Below, piece by piece: positions 33,187 to 45,074 of a stretch of 64,000 nt of DNA; within the stretch, counting starts at the first letter, position 1; every line of letters begins with the position of its first letter. The notes beneath the pieces are model-generated. The model was given only the letters and a program-made list of their open reading frames with translations, had not been told where the DNA came from and searched no databases. Location: the NCBI RefSeq assembly GCF_003073045.1, contig NC_037599.1, positions 19,782,555-19,846,554 of the forward strand, in the 5' to 3' direction. Position numbers and translations under genes: made by a program. The DNA is from Pomacea canaliculata (lineage: Eukaryota > Mollusca > Gastropoda > Architaenioglossa > Ampullariidae).

Positions 33187-34439
33187 AAGTAGACCATCAG
33201 GAAGTTTATTTCCAATCCTAAGACTGTCTACAGATTTTTTTCTCATGTTAGAGAACTCCCTTTGATCAAAATTTCATTAATACAGTCTCCTTTATTTAAT
33301 AATCATTGCTCATTAGTAGAGTGTCTTTAATTTAATATTTATTGTGAAGAAACTCTCTCTCGTTCCCAACTACCACCACAACAATAACTATCTCTCCTGC
33401 ATCTCCTAATATGTACATATTATATATATGTATTTTGACAATGTAGTAACTCTTTTTATAAATATGCATTCTGATTCGGTTGATGTGATTATGTATATCA
33501 TGGTCGTTTATTTGGCGATATTTTATAAGAAAAGTGCCTTGTAGTATGAGAGGTTGGCATTAGACACTAAACATGGATCTTGTTGGGTATGGAAAGTTTA
33601 ACATGATATACAAAAAAACAACTACCTATACAATGTCCTCATAAGGAGCTTTAGTAAATATACTAGAATGTTAGTACAAGACAACGTTATTTAATAACAG
33701 AAAATTAGACTAATGATATTATAGAGAAGGATGGCTATGATGTTAACAATAATATTGGCAGAGGATTGAAGAGGTGAGATCGGAGGATGAAAATTGTCTG
33801 CGATCGCTGAAAGTGATTCTTTTGTTTTCTATTTCCTGTTGCGATGTTTTGATGGACAGAGCTTCGTAACCAGTGCAATAAGTACTTTCAGTGCTGGATC
33901 TGGTGCTACTATGTCCTTCCTACATGCTTTTAACACTTAATATGTATAACGCTTCTTGTTGTATCTTTGTTATTGGTTAATTTATTGCAACCTGAATCCT
34001 GAAGGCACTGAGGGGCTTTTGAGTTGATTAACTTGGGATCCATGACAACAGTCACGACCGGAAGGGATGGAAGCTGTTGCTGTAGACGTGATGAACATTT
34101 TGGTCTGCGCCTGTTTATAATTATATGGCCATGAATTCCTTCTTCCTATTACATCCTTATATTTCACTGCTTCCTTTGAATGAATATGTAATCTAGTTTC
34201 CTTGTTAGCATGAGAGTGGTCGAGTAAACAAACTGTGGAAATAAATTGTGCCAGGTAGAAAACACTTGTATTGTTGTTGTTCAGCGGTGCAAGGGTGCAT
34301 CACGAAAGTCTGCTTGTTATCTAAGTAGCACAACAGCTTAACACAGCGTGCCGCAGACATAACTCTTACAGTTCATTGCCCCTGCAGCGACTTGTGAAAA
34401 CTGAAAACTTTTTTTTTTAAATCTCCCTGGCCGCCTACT

Positions 34440-34815
34440 GGACAAACTCAGAATAATGTCGCTTGTATTGTGTTCCAAAGTGGACCCTGCTACACCTCTG
34501 CTCCGCGAGCATCACTGGCTGCCAGTCCCAGATCACACTGACCTCAAGACCGCCACACTGTTACCGTTATCTTCACGGCCTTGACCCAACATACCCGTCT
34601 GAGCTACTAGCGTCTTACCCCCCGAGTTGGTCTCTTCGGTCTGCTTGTATTGCCACCCCTCCTGTACCATGAATCAGACCTGTGAAATTTAGCAGACGGT
34701 CCTTTTTCTTCAATGCCAAACTGTTTGAAATTCTATTCCCTTTTCTCTCCGAATTTCATCTACGTCTTCAAATCCTACCTCAAAGCCCGTCTCTTTAAGA
34801 AATATCTTACATAAT
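34440..34815 (+). mobile_element. LINE fragment, C-terminus of an L2/CR1-type ORF2
   Basis: DPATPLLREHHWLPVPDHTD, then in the next frame YRYLHGLDPTYPSELLASY and LRSACIATPP, then IPFSL and LKARLFKK-like remnants: the standard C-terminal block of L2/CR1 LINEs. Several frame changes; only the 3' part of the element is present. Confidence 0.8.
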
Positions 34816-35220
34816 GAAAAATACTGTCCCACTCACTACTCGAAACTTCCTCAATGCATCTATTTCACGATGTCATGTCTTTGCCGATACTTGTGCTTCT
34901 AGTGTGTTCTGTCGGTTTGTTTGTAGTCTTGTAGTCTGTCATGTGCAGCAAACTGAGCTCGCATTAACTCAAGAAAATGTGCTTTACACATTCTGTTGTT
35001 GTTGTTATTATCATTAGTAGTAGTAGTCGATTCTTTGTCAGTGAGTGTCAGGTGAGTCCCTCGACCGAGACTTTCGGTTTCCCTTTACTGTTCTTTTCCG
35101 TGAAATTTGTGTGACTAGTGCTTCACTGAAAAACAAACACGGATGTGTGTAAAATTAAACATAAAGGGTGTCGCAGCCACCAGTTAGGTTGGATTTTTTT
35201 TTTCGATCGACTGATATTTT

Positions 35221-35244
35221 CGGTTTCCTTTCACGGCTCGTGTC
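35221..35244 (+). promoter_or_regulatory. GGGNTTTCC-like box, unit 10
   Basis: CGGTTTCCTTTCACGGCTCG, about 144 bases before the ATG, aligned with the boxes of units 9, 11 and 13 over some 22 bases. Confidence 0.4.
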
Positions 35245-35365
35245 TAGGAATTGTGCGGTAATGCCGCTTCAAGGAAACTGTCTACCTCTGTAAAAACCAG
35301 GGTGAGCACACACACACACACTGCTTTACCGCGTTCACTTAATTTACCTTTTTCACTCCACCCTT

Positions 35366-36999
35366 ATGTCTGCTCAAAATATGGAGGCAAAGAGGACTGA
35401 GGTAAAGCGAGAATCAGAAGAGTCAGAGATATCTAAAGAAGATGAAAAAGAAGAGGAAGAAGTACATACTAACCGATTTCAAACAGGCGATCAACATTCC
35501 GACATCACCCTAGTGGTCGAAGGTCGCAAACTTCATGTTCATAAAACTTTACTCATGTTACATTCGCCTGTGTTTGAAAGAATGCTTTTGGCTGACTTCA
35601 AAGAGAAAGGGTCTGGAGAGATTCAGCTTCCAGGAAAGAAGTATTCTGCAGTGTTCGACTTTTTGGAGCAGATTTATCCTGGAGACCCCATTTACTCAAT
35701 CAGTGGTAAGTGGTTTTATTCTTTATAGATGTCGGTAATACAGAATGATAACTTGAAGTTAAGAATTAATTGGAATAAAGGGTGCTGTTTACTGTTCATA
35801 GTAACAGTACTTAAATTGTGACCAATTCGTTATTCGTTAATTGAACATTATTTGGCAGTCATCTATTAACTAAACATGTTGGACACACAGCCTTTTATTG
35901 TAGTACCTTGCTCTTCTGACGTCTTCTGCTTGTTTACTGGTGGGAAACGGAGATAGTTTTCTGATGAAGATTGCAATATGTTATAAAACATAAAACACAT
36001 TATTTTGGGACGAAAGTACGGTATATTAAAGCACTGGTCAACATGATATACAGACTTGTTCGTCAGTACATTGCTTTTGTCAATACAATGGGACTTAAGG
36101 GAACTTCTGAAGTTTTGGACTCTCTGCGAGGATAGGAGTGACCTTTCCAGACTGACAAAACGTCGTCAGGCGATATTGTTGTTGTGGGAACATCATAACG
36201 AGCACTTAGACAAACGCTAATGTTTATTACTGTTATCAATATTAAGCCTTGGAGATTTGTTTACCTCAGCATCACTGCTGACAGGTTCCTGCCTTTCTGA
36301 TTGCTTGTTCAGTTCCATCAGAATAAGTAGTGTTCGCGGTCTGACCCTGAATGAAAGCAGCGCCTGACCATAGTAATCGCTAAGGGACAAAATTCATCTG
36401 TGGCACAAGCATTTAGAGTTCCAAAATATCAAAATCATTCAGGTGTGAAGAGGTAAGTCACCACAGTAGAATCCTGGGAAGCTGTAATGTTAGGTGCATT
36501 TACGACTCTCCAGTTAAACTGCATTGACAGAGAAGAGGATACTCAACAATTGTAGGACAAAGATTTGGAAGTAAACTTACCTGCACCATCCTATGTATTC
36601 CTATTTTCATGAAAGGAATCGTCTACAGACTGCAGCTAATATCTGTAATTTTTGTTTGCTTCAGGGGAAAACATTGAAGACCTTCTTCAACTCGCAGATG
36701 AATACGATGTTGAGCAGGTGTTCACAAACTGCACAAACTTCATAGGCATGCAATTATGTAGCCAGTGCTCAGGAGAAACGATATCGACAGATTATATTCT
36801 GTTTTATCTCGGGCTGGTTGAGCGATTCGAGCGACTTCATTCATTAAGAGAGAATATGGTACATCGAGCAAGTCAAATACCTGTCCACGAGATGGAGAAA
36901 AGCAAGTACTTTCTTTCTGTGCCTGCCACAGCTACGAGAGATGCCTTGCTGCTGCAACTTAAAACACGAAATCAAGAAAGTAACCGATATCGTCGCTGA
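35366..36999 (+). CDS. BTB-family unit 10 (exons 35366-35705, 36665-36999)
   Basis: Predicted 224-residue BTB/POZ-only protein. The ATG lies in CTTATGTCTGC; residues 7-35 form a charged, Glu/Lys-rich leader (VKRESEESEISK, EKEEEEV). BTB part: HSDITLVVEGRK, LHVHKTLLMLHSPVF, ADFKEKGSGEIQLPGKK, QIYPGD. Donor G|GTAAGT at 35706 (phase 1), intron 959 bases, acceptor gtttgcttcag at 36664. Exon 2: ENIEDLLQLADEYDV, FIGMQLCSQCSGETISTD, LFYLGLVERFERL, MEKSKYFLSVPATATRDALL, ending SNRYRR. It is the intact sister of unit 8; the loop carries a CxxC pair (LCSQCSG) also seen in units 8 and 13. Confidence 0.88.
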
Positions 37000-37366
37000 T
37001 TATTACACAAGATTTGGTGAAAATAACCGATGCAGAAATGGTTTAGTCGCATTGGGACTAATGAAGGCAAATGAACGGGATGTAAAGAAAGCCTTATTGG
37101 TAGATATCATTAGCAGCATGTCATTTCTTTACTAATGATCATTTAGTATCCAAAGAATCTTTTTAAATATCATTTACATATGTAATCGGAGGACAGTATT
37201 TAACAATAATATTGGCTATGTATTTAATAAATTAGACCGGAGGCTCAAAGTTTCTCTGTTGTGGAATGGTTCAAATGTTATTGTAGCTGTCTGAGATTAT
37301 TATTATACCGCAAGGGAACTATAATAACTGTACGTTCATATTCAATTTCATGTATCTTCAATCACA

Positions 37367-37372
37367 AATAAA
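37367..37372 (+). terminator. Poly(A) signal, unit 10
   Basis: AATAAA in the block shared with units 1, 2 and 8, about 370 bases after the stop. Confidence 0.55.
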
Positions 37373-38093
37373 GGTGTTTTTACTTGCAATAATTAATATT
37401 TGTTCTGTTTGCGATCACTATGTGAAAATATTGTCTCTGTGTGTGTGTGTGTGTGTGTGCACGTGTGCGGATGGTCGAGCTGATGTGACTAAGTTAAGTA
37501 AGGATGTAGACTATATCAATGTAGAGTCTTTCAGTTTTTCTACAAGCCCATGCTGAGTGGAACCTTCAGTGACAATTAGTAACAACAAGTCTCATTCACG
37601 GTCTTCCGCATTGTTGGTAGACTGCCCCTCCGTCTGATGGTCGACAGTCAAGTTCTGCAAGTCGCCACCAGTGAGGATCGAGTGTTTAGAGCTTAGGTCG
37701 GTGTCCTATGGCTAAGATACTATTTAGATAGTATTAAGTATCTTTGACCCAATCATCATTTAGCAGTTCTTTTCAATATCGTATGTAAAATCGGAATATG
37801 GGCACTGATAGAATTATTTCATCCATTTTCGTCAAACTACACCATTCAGCTTCGTTGACAGGTATGAAGAGCGATGTGATTCATAGAGGAGTTGCTTTCT
37901 ACAGTTGCCTCAGTACTAAGTTCAGATAGTGTGTAGTAGAAAGATATCTGCTTAATGCGTGAAAGAGTGTAGCACGGTCTTTCTGTATCTGACTCTTCCA
38001 CCTGTAACTGCTGAATGAGAGATTTTCTATGGCACAATGTTATGTACAAAAGGCTGATATCTTCCCTCCTTCGTGAAGTGAGTGGTATCGTCC

Positions 38094-38341
38094 GTGCCAG
38101 GGAAGGTAGGAGTACACGCGGTGCTGACTACTACTTGTCTCCACTTACTACCCGGACAATAAGCGGGGTAGACATCACAGGCACTGACAGTAATTGACTG
38201 TAACTGTCAGTAACTGAACAGTAACTGACTAGCCTGACAATAAAACGTCTTCCTCACCCAACCAGGGGTCAGGATATGAATTAGGGAACACTGACGGCTT
38301 GTAAAAGTCAGCATCAAGTGTACTCCTACCTTCCCTCGCAC
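38094..38341. repeat. Inverted-repeat element, 36-bp arms
   Basis: Arms 38094-38129 and 38306-38341 are inverted copies sharing AGGGAAGGTAGGAGTACAC and TGCTGACT with a few mismatches. The loop contains short repeats of 'taactg' and 'cagtaa'. No ORF; it could be a small MITE. Flanking target duplication not seen. Confidence 0.6.
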
Positions 38342-38468
38342 AGGCGAAACCATTTTTAAAAAAAACACCCACATAAACATCGGCCTTCATTTACAAGATC
38401 GTCGCTCAACCACGTGACTGACCTATTATCAGAGGCATGGTGAAGACGCTGTTTACCCTGGTGACAAC

Positions 38469-38478
38469 GGGATTTCCT
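38469..38478 (+). promoter_or_regulatory. GGGNTTTCC box, unit 11
   Basis: ACGGGATTTCCTTCACAGCA followed by CTTTTCCAGG, 142 bases before the ATG. GGGATTTCC fits the vertebrate NF-kB consensus GGGRNWTTCC. Confidence 0.45.
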
Positions 38479-38610
38479 TCACAGCACTTTTCCAGGTGTG
38501 TGTCGCCTAACGGCATATAGGAATTCGCCGGTCGTGCATCGTTCATTCCGACATTTGTGTTATTTTCTTGTTACACGTCATCTTTCTGTCGTCGGTAAAC
38601 AACCATTTTG

Positions 38611-39921
38611 ATGGAAGGTGATATGACATCCTCAGCCACCGACCAGTTGTCAAAACGCCCATTTGAAGCAGATGACAAATTCTCTGACCTCGTGCTAGTG
38701 GTGGAGGGTCACAAACTGCATGTTAGTAAGACTCTGCTGATGATACATTCACCGGTTTTTGAAACAATGTTTACAGCCGACTTCAAAGAAAAAGAATTAG
38801 GAGAAATTCCTCTTCCAGAGAAAAAATATTCCACAATGGCAGCACTTTTGGAGCAAATCTACCCCGGAAATGTCGTCGACCTAATCAACAGTGAGTTTAG
38901 TCTGTTCTATGTTCATATCTCATTTACAGAGTCGTTCATAGTATGTGAACTTCAAATTCAAGAGTAGATAATCATTGCTTCCCGCAATTAAGTATTTTGT
39001 GGTATTTAAAATTATTGTACCCATTATATTTAATGTCCTTTGAATATTTGATTTTGTTTTCTATAACTCTCAAGCAAGGCGAGAGTTTGAATACCAAACG
39101 ATATCATTTTAAAAATGTAAAATAATATTGTAATTCACTATCACTAAATGCTGATTGGATGTTGACGTAGGTCACCAACCTTGATGAAATATCCTCATTA
39201 TTTGCATCCATTACTATGGATGTAAATATTATCCCTTGTTGCTCAATTATTTCAGCAAGGCATCCAACTAAAGAAGTTGGAGCAGAACTGAACCATGACA
39301 CCGTGTAAACAAGTGTGAGATTGTTGCCCCCTTATGAGCTTCATAAATGAAAACACAAGGAGACTGTGAAGCTGCAGTGAAATAAATATCTGTATACACA
39401 CCTCTCAGAATCTCTGAACAAACCAATGAGAAGAATATTCACTCTGACACCTTCACAAAGAAATAAATTACAAAGAGTTTATTAAGACCATGTTCTCTCA
39501 TTCTGTTTGCATTCTTGCACGGTTCCGTATATTCTCATGCACTTGTAGAACTTTTTCTCCAGATGAAACCCTACCGGAACTTCTTCAGCTCGCCGACGAG
39601 TACGACGTGCAGCAGGTCTTCCACAACTGCCAGCAGTACATCGAAAAGAAGATATACCAGCTGTATCCCGAATATACGGTTGACCTCATTCTCTTTTACC
39701 TTGGGATCGTTGACCGCTATGCACGGTTGCATTCGTTACGACAGAGACTTGTACAGCTTGCAGCCTGTATACCGGCCACAAAGATGGAACAAAGCAAAAG
39801 ATTTTGTTCTGTACCTGTAGCAGCCATCAAAGACGCCCTGATGCTGCGCAGTAAGGCAATAGAGCGCTCTCATGGTGACTTTTCCAAAAACATCCGAGAA
39901 TGGATAAAGTCCGTAGAGTAA
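38611..39921 (+). CDS. BTB-family unit 11 (exons 38611-38890, 39563-39921)
   Basis: Predicted 212-residue BTB/POZ-only protein. The start is the first ATG; a second in-frame ATG follows at codon 5. Exon 1: PFEADDKFSDLVLVVEGHK, LHVSKTLLMIHSPVF, ADFKEKELGEIPLPEKK, QIYPGN. The last exon base is A, so the split codon becomes Asn (A|GTGAGT at 38891). The acceptor tttttctccag ends at 39562. Exon 2: ETLPELLQLADEYDV, FHNCQQYIEKKIYQLYPEYTVD, LFYLGIVDRYARL, then a divergent VPVAAIKDALMLR and a tail ending WIKSVE. The usual PATATRDAL is altered here, as it is in part in unit 9. Confidence 0.87.
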
Positions 39922-40000
39922 AGTCTTGTACAAAAGAAGCCTAAGTGAGTTGCATTTAAATACGTGGTTGTGTATCCTGACAGTCTTTTTAGTTTAGCTT

Positions 40001-40066
40001 TTGTTTGTTTGTTTGTTTGTTTGTTTGTTTGTTTGTTTGTTTGTTTGTTTGTTTGTTTGTTTGTTT
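40001..40066 (+). repeat. (GTTT)n microsatellite
   Basis: Sixteen or so uninterrupted GTTT units. Confidence 0.95.
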
Positions 40067-40409
40067 ATATAACGGCATCATTGAAGGGCTCGAAGAGTAG
40101 TTCATCACCACAAAACACCATCTTGATGGCTGACGCGGACTTGACCATCTTACCACTCCGTGATAAAATCGCTCTCGTAGTAATCCTTACCTTGGTTTCT
40201 ACTGATATTAGGCAGTAAGTTGTTGTCAAACTTTCAAAAACTAACATTTCAGCTTTTGATCGCCATCTTAATCACACATTTTTGCACAGCTTGCATTTCG
40301 ACTCTTTTAAAATACATCATAGTGAAACCCACCTGTAGGCTCACTATCACAGTAGAGATGATGTTAATGTGAAGTATTGAAACCGTTACTGGCATGGAGA
40401 TGATTCAAA

Positions 40410-40690
40410 CTAGTGGTTGGTGAGCTTCACTGCGGAACAGAAGGTTTCTGTTTCAAGACCTGCTCTGCTATGTAGCTGAAGAGATGATGCTGCTCCCCAG
40501 TAGATGTCCTGCAGGAATGTGACTGATTTAGCCGGGGAAGTGAAGACGACGGAAGGAGAGGGATGGTGAACACCTTGCAGGTGACTCGCTGCCCTGGTGG
40601 ACTTCACTTTCACTGGACCTACGGACCACAAGACTGTGAGCCTCGCAATCATTAGCAACACTATCTTTAACACTGTATTGTTTTTTTAAA
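40410..40690 (+). mobile_element. Possible tRNA-derived SINE
   Basis: TAGTGGTTGGTGAGC resembles a pol III A box and GTTTCAAGACC, 32 bases on, a B box, followed by a non-coding body and a T-rich end. No target duplication or second copy was seen in this window, so this is a weak call. Confidence 0.3.
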
Positions 40691-42707
40691 AAATGTCCTC
40701 TTTCTGAAGTACCTTTTTCTGGTGAAATGGCAAACTTTACTGACCTCCTTGATGAAAAATTGAAATTTACGATTCCTTGGACATTAATAAAATGGCAGTT
40801 ACCAGGCCAGCAACCTACTTTTAGTATCTGGAATTTCTTAAAAAAAAAACCAGTCAATGCAATTAGGTATAAATGTACTTTTCTGATGCGAAATTGGGGT
40901 TAGTCTTGTTTCTAACTCGCACAGAACTGCACGCAGCCAAACAGTTCGACGTTGCACAAGCTGGGGTCAAGATGGGCAGGTCACTACACCCCCAGGTGAG
41001 GCTGTAACAGGTATGATGGCAAGCTAACCCTAACCCTGAAACAGTTTTGTCAACGAGGCGAGGAGACATCTCGAGACTTTACACAAATGAAAGTCGGCAT
41101 GCCACTCGAAGCTGAGAACAGAAACACTGTGAAACGAAAGTGAAACTCCTTTTCATTTCGTGGAATAAATCGTTGTATGTTGTGTATTGCCTGCAGTGAT
41201 CTTGTACCCATCGGATCCCACTGTTGCATTTTTTCCTAAGTTATTGTGACCTTCATTTCTTTGCTATGGATTATGCTTAATGTAACCACTTTTCTTTACC
41301 CTTACTTCTGGCTTAGAGACCAGCTTTAATCCTTAGAATTCTCTTCATTGGACATATTTTTTCCTTTGCCTTTTAGATATACTTGTATTATGTAAAATTC
41401 AATGTGATGTGTCACCAGTTGACCTGTTAGTGTCAAAGGTCAATAGCTTGGATAAAAAGTGTCTTTTTTATTTTTTCCTTTCATTATATCTTCAATTGTG
41501 ACCATTAAATGTGTGGTGCGAAATCTCGACACGGCTGCTTGTTTGGTCTTTGAACAGGTGTGTTACCAGACTGTCATTCACCTGCGTTTGTCCAGTTAAG
41601 GGCTCGGAGTATTCGCGATTGCAACATTTACCTTCACACAGTCGTTCACACAATATGCATTCCTTATTAATATCGGAGTTCTTTGTTTTCCAATTCCTTC
41701 ATGAGTACGGAGGGAATATCAACGCAGAAGCACCCACCCCAATCGCGCCACCCTGCAGTTATGACTCAGGACGAGTTCCTGATAAAAGTGTCCGCATGTC
41801 GTGCATTCGTATTCCATGTGATTGTGCGTTCGTTCGTTCTCACACCTTTGTGCTTGCATATATATTGTGGCCTGGATGTTGTTGGAGGGCCCGTGGTTTT
41901 AATAAGCAAGCAACAGTAACCCCAAATTCAAAACACCAATTTAAGAACATCTGAACAAACTGTCAGGGTAAGGACTGAATGTATTCTCCACAAACAAACA
42001 AAACTAGAATATATAAAGGAGAGAAGGATGAATAGAGCAAATGAAACAAATATAAAAACAACTGAATTTTCAAACTTTATTTTTATTTCATTTTTGTCTT
42101 TTTGACTACACAACAAACCTTGTGATAATTGAATGAACAACAAATGAGTACATGATGGCCTTCACTTGCCGACTTTATTGTGTAAGGTGAAGCTGTTTGA
42201 GTTCGCTCACATTAAAACTTTAAACTAAAGTCAGCCTTTCCTTTGAAGGCAGCCCCCCCCCCCCTTTGCCCTCTAACGACTCCATCAGACATGTCAGCCT
42301 GTTATTATTTTTTATCTTTTTATTTTGTCTGTTATAGAATGCTACGGACTGCCGATTTCTAACTCTGATGTACTTGAGAAAATAAATTTTAAGCAAATTA
42401 ACCTATCATGATTAAAAACAATGAAATATAAGTCATTTATAAGACAGACGAGAGAAGATAATTATTGCGGGGGGAGAGGGAGGGGGAGAGCGTTGACTGG
42501 ACCAGGTACATCAACTCATTCTTTGCGTGGAAAATGATTCTAGTTCACAGAGCTGGTGACAGAAATTAGCATTTCTCTTGAATGCAAACTGAAAGTGCTG
42601 TAAATTGTTGTTAACAACTTTCGTTCTTCATCCCCTTCGCTGCAATAAGGAGACGGAGCTTGGAAGAGTCTTTACTACCAGAGCCTGTTAATCCTAACTC
42701 TTGGCTG

Positions 42708-42753
42708 AATAATAATAAGAAGAATAATAAGAATAATAATAAGAAGAAGAATA
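42708..42753 (+). repeat. AAT/AAG microsatellite
   Basis: Interspersed AAT and AAG triplets in spacer DNA. Confidence 0.85.
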
Positions 42754-43564
42754 AAACGGTCGTTTCGTTTACCCGGAATTGCCCGTACTTCGTGTTATCT
42801 AATAAATCCAAACGAGTTTCTTTTCGGTTACTCAGAAAGTTCACTAAAATTGATGCTAGTCAAGAGTGGGCAATCGTTTTTCCTTAATTTTTTCCCAGTT
42901 TTGTTTGTGGTTGTACAGTGAAAGTAAATTAATAATCATCATGGTTATTTAGTATGCACATACCTCCTTCACCTGACTGACCTGAGGGATGAGTTCATGG
43001 CATTTATAAAGTGTCTTACATGTGTAGACTTAAACTGTAGACTCAGGTACACGGCAGTGTCGGCGATCTTTTTTTTTCTACAGAGATTTAGTAGGAAAAT
43101 GTCTAGATAGTTTTCTGGTTTGCTAAAATTCCTTTTCTGTGTCTGTGTGAGAGTGTTTTAATTATTATCAATTCAATCCACTAGTCAGTAAAAAGTCCCT
43201 TATCAAAAAGGTGGTTAAAATAGGTGGTGAGAAGAAAAAACAGTTTGAGACAATTTTGGGGGAGAATTCTACAATTAAGAATGTGGGCCAGCTGCCTTTT
43301 GTTGCTTAATGATTTCAAAACATTTGTTATTTCTTCATTCATGTATGTGTGTGAATGCTCTTGTCAGGAAGGATTCCAGTTCACAGACCAGGTTACAAAT
43401 GTTAATATGAGGCTAACACTCTTCTTGAATGCAAACTGCAGGTGATATTTTTAAGTAGCAACTACCATACCTATTTATCTGTGTTGTGGGCATAGCCTTC
43501 CCCATCCTATATATTCTTCTTTTTAACTGACTCGCAACACAACAAGTCTCGCTTCGATCAAGAG

Positions 43565-43610
43565 TTAACGGGAAAACCCGTTAAACAAAAACGGGCTTTC
43601 CCATTAACGG
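43565..43610 (+). promoter_or_regulatory. Palindrome plus GGGNTTTCC box, unit 12
   Basis: TTAACGGGAAAACCCGTTAA (43565-43584) is a perfect palindrome whose centre GGGAAAACCC fits the Rel/Dorsal pattern GGGWWWWCCM. It is followed at 43591 by ACGGGCTTTCCCATTAACGG, the box shared with other units, about 150 bases before the ATG. Confidence 0.45.
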
Positions 43611-43743
43611 TTGATCTAAGAATTTCGTAGAAATTATGTATCTGTTACTTAGAAAACTGAAATTTTCCAGAGCTAACAGAAAGCTTTCGTCGACGACATT
43701 ATGCAGTTAGTGTTGATACTGTAAGGAGGAAACATCTGTTACT

Positions 43744-44792
43744 ATGGAAACAATGAGACAGGTTCCGAACCAATTTGAGGAGAAGGACCAGTTTTCTGAC
43801 GTCGCTCTGGTGGTAGAGGGTCGGAAACTGTATGTCAGCAAAACTTACCTGATGATACATTCGCCAGTCTTTGCTAGAATGTTTACAGGCGACTTCAGAG
43901 AGAAGGATTTAGTGGATATCGAACTGCCTGGAAAGAAATATGATGAAGTTCTTCAGCTTCTGAAACAGGTCTACCCTGGAGACTCGATGGACTTCATCAA
44001 CAGTGAGTCTAGTCAATTAACTGTCGATCATCTTGATACTTAATTAAATTTAATCGTGAACTGCGCTGACCTTCGTGCACTATTATTCTTGTTTATTATT
44101 TTATTATGGTGTAATTTAGCGGTACATAGTTCTCGTTTGTTAATAAATGATACCTAGAATTAAATCAATGATAATAGTGACAGAAATTGCAACACTACCT
44201 TGCTCAACCTTCATAAAATTTGATTATTAAAGACGACATTGTATGCTAGACATGTCAGCCGATTCAGAAATGTACTGTGCGCGCACTCACATAATATATA
44301 AATATATGCTATAAGTAATCTGCGCTTTGAAGTAGCTGCATTCCCCTCTTGTTTACCATAAATGTTGATCAATAAATGTCTTTCTCTTTGCTATATTTTA
44401 AACAAATTTTATCTACAGATGAAATCCTTGCGGCTCTTCTTCAGCTGGCTGACGAGTATGACATGCAGCAGGTCTTCTACAACTGTAAAGAGTACATGAT
44501 GAAACAAATTGACCACGGGTCAGAGTTATTAGGGCTTCCATTCATGTCAACTGACGACATTCTTTTTTATCTCGGACTGGTCGAGCAGTACAAACGCTTG
44601 CATCCTCTCAGACAAAAATTAGTAACTAAAGCCAGTGGTATATCTGCTCATGACATGGAGAAAAGCAAGTACTTCACGTTTGTGCCAGCAACAGCAACAA
44701 GAGACGCATTGCTGCAGCGCTTGAAGATGAAAGAAACCGAACCGCTTCGGCCCATCAGTCGAAAAATTTCCATTGGATTCGAAAAGAAATGA
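43744..44792 (+). CDS. BTB-family unit 12 (exons 43744-44002, 44419-44792)
   Basis: Predicted 210-residue BTB/POZ-only protein with a short leader. Exon 1: QFEEKDQFSDVALVVEGRK, LYVSKTYLMIHSPVF, GDFREKDLVDIELPGKK, QVYPGD; donor A|GTGAGT at 44003, phase 1, giving an Asn split codon as in unit 11. Acceptor ttatctacag ends at 44418. Exon 2: EILAALLQLADEYDM, FYNCKEYMMKQI, a long loop (DHGSELLGLPFMSTDD), LFYLGLVEQYKRL, MEKSKYFTFVPATATRDALL and a basic end (IGFEKK). The loop is longer than in units 5 and 6 and about as long as in unit 4, which supports the join proposed for unit 4. Confidence 0.88.
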
Positions 44793-45050
44793 CTTTATCT
44801 TATCTCCCTTTACCTTGTACTGTCTGTATACTTATTACTTACCAACCTTCCTTCCTGTCTGATTTGTGTGTGTGTGTGTGTCTGACATCTAGTTGTTTAA
44901 AACGACTTACTGCACATTTTTGTAACTGCTTAATGAATGCGTATCAAACTCATTTTGTGAATTTTATGTTCTTTGATTATGGCTCCGCATACTTTTTGCC
45001 TGTCTCCTTCAGGTTAGAGAACTTTTTTTAATACACAGCGTTATTTAATT

Positions 45051-45074
45051 CTGCCTGCCTGCCTGCCTGCCTGT
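45051..45074 (+). repeat. (CTGC)n microsatellite
   Basis: Six CTGC units in the 3' flank of unit 12. Confidence 0.85.

Larger units (their letters stand above)
32565..35365 (+). other. Spacer between units 9 and 10
   Basis: Contains a small hAT element (32993-33186), unrecognised AT-rich DNA (33200-34250), a LINE C-terminal relic (34440-34815) with GTT/AGT-type repeats after it (34995-35025), and the unit 10 promoter, related to 19275-19555. Confidence 0.5.
37000..38610 (+). other. 3' flank of unit 10 and promoter of unit 11
   Basis: A (GT)n microsatellite at 37439-37459 and the following 200 bases match those after unit 1. 37700-38090 shows nothing recognisable. 38094-38341 is an inverted-repeat structure. 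The promoter box of unit 11 is at 38469. Confidence 0.5.
39922..43743 (+). other. Long spacer between units 11 and 12
   Basis: Holds a (GTTT)n array (40001-40066), a possible SINE (40410-40690), an AAT/AAG microsatellite (42708-42753), a C run (42251-42264) and the unit 12 promoter boxes. A 147-codon frame at 41511-41954 has no recognisable features and is not called. 40700-42200 and 42760-43550 otherwise show nothing. Confidence 0.45.

Noticed and set aside
39996-40070. Possible CRISPR-like or spaced repeat
   Set aside because: It is a simple GTTT microsatellite without spacers.
40126-40218. 30-codon ORF starting MADADLTILP
   Set aside because: Too short and unsupported alone; mentioned only for its faint similarity to the ORF at 30974.
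41024-41039. Short telomere-like sequence (ctaaccctaaccctg)
   Set aside because: Only about two and a half repeat units; expected by chance in AT/C-containing spacer and not an interstitial telomere.
41511-41954. 147-codon + strand open frame in the spacer before unit 12
   Set aside because: No domain, signal, repeat or family resemblance, no splice context, and composition like the surrounding spacer; consistent with a chance ORF.
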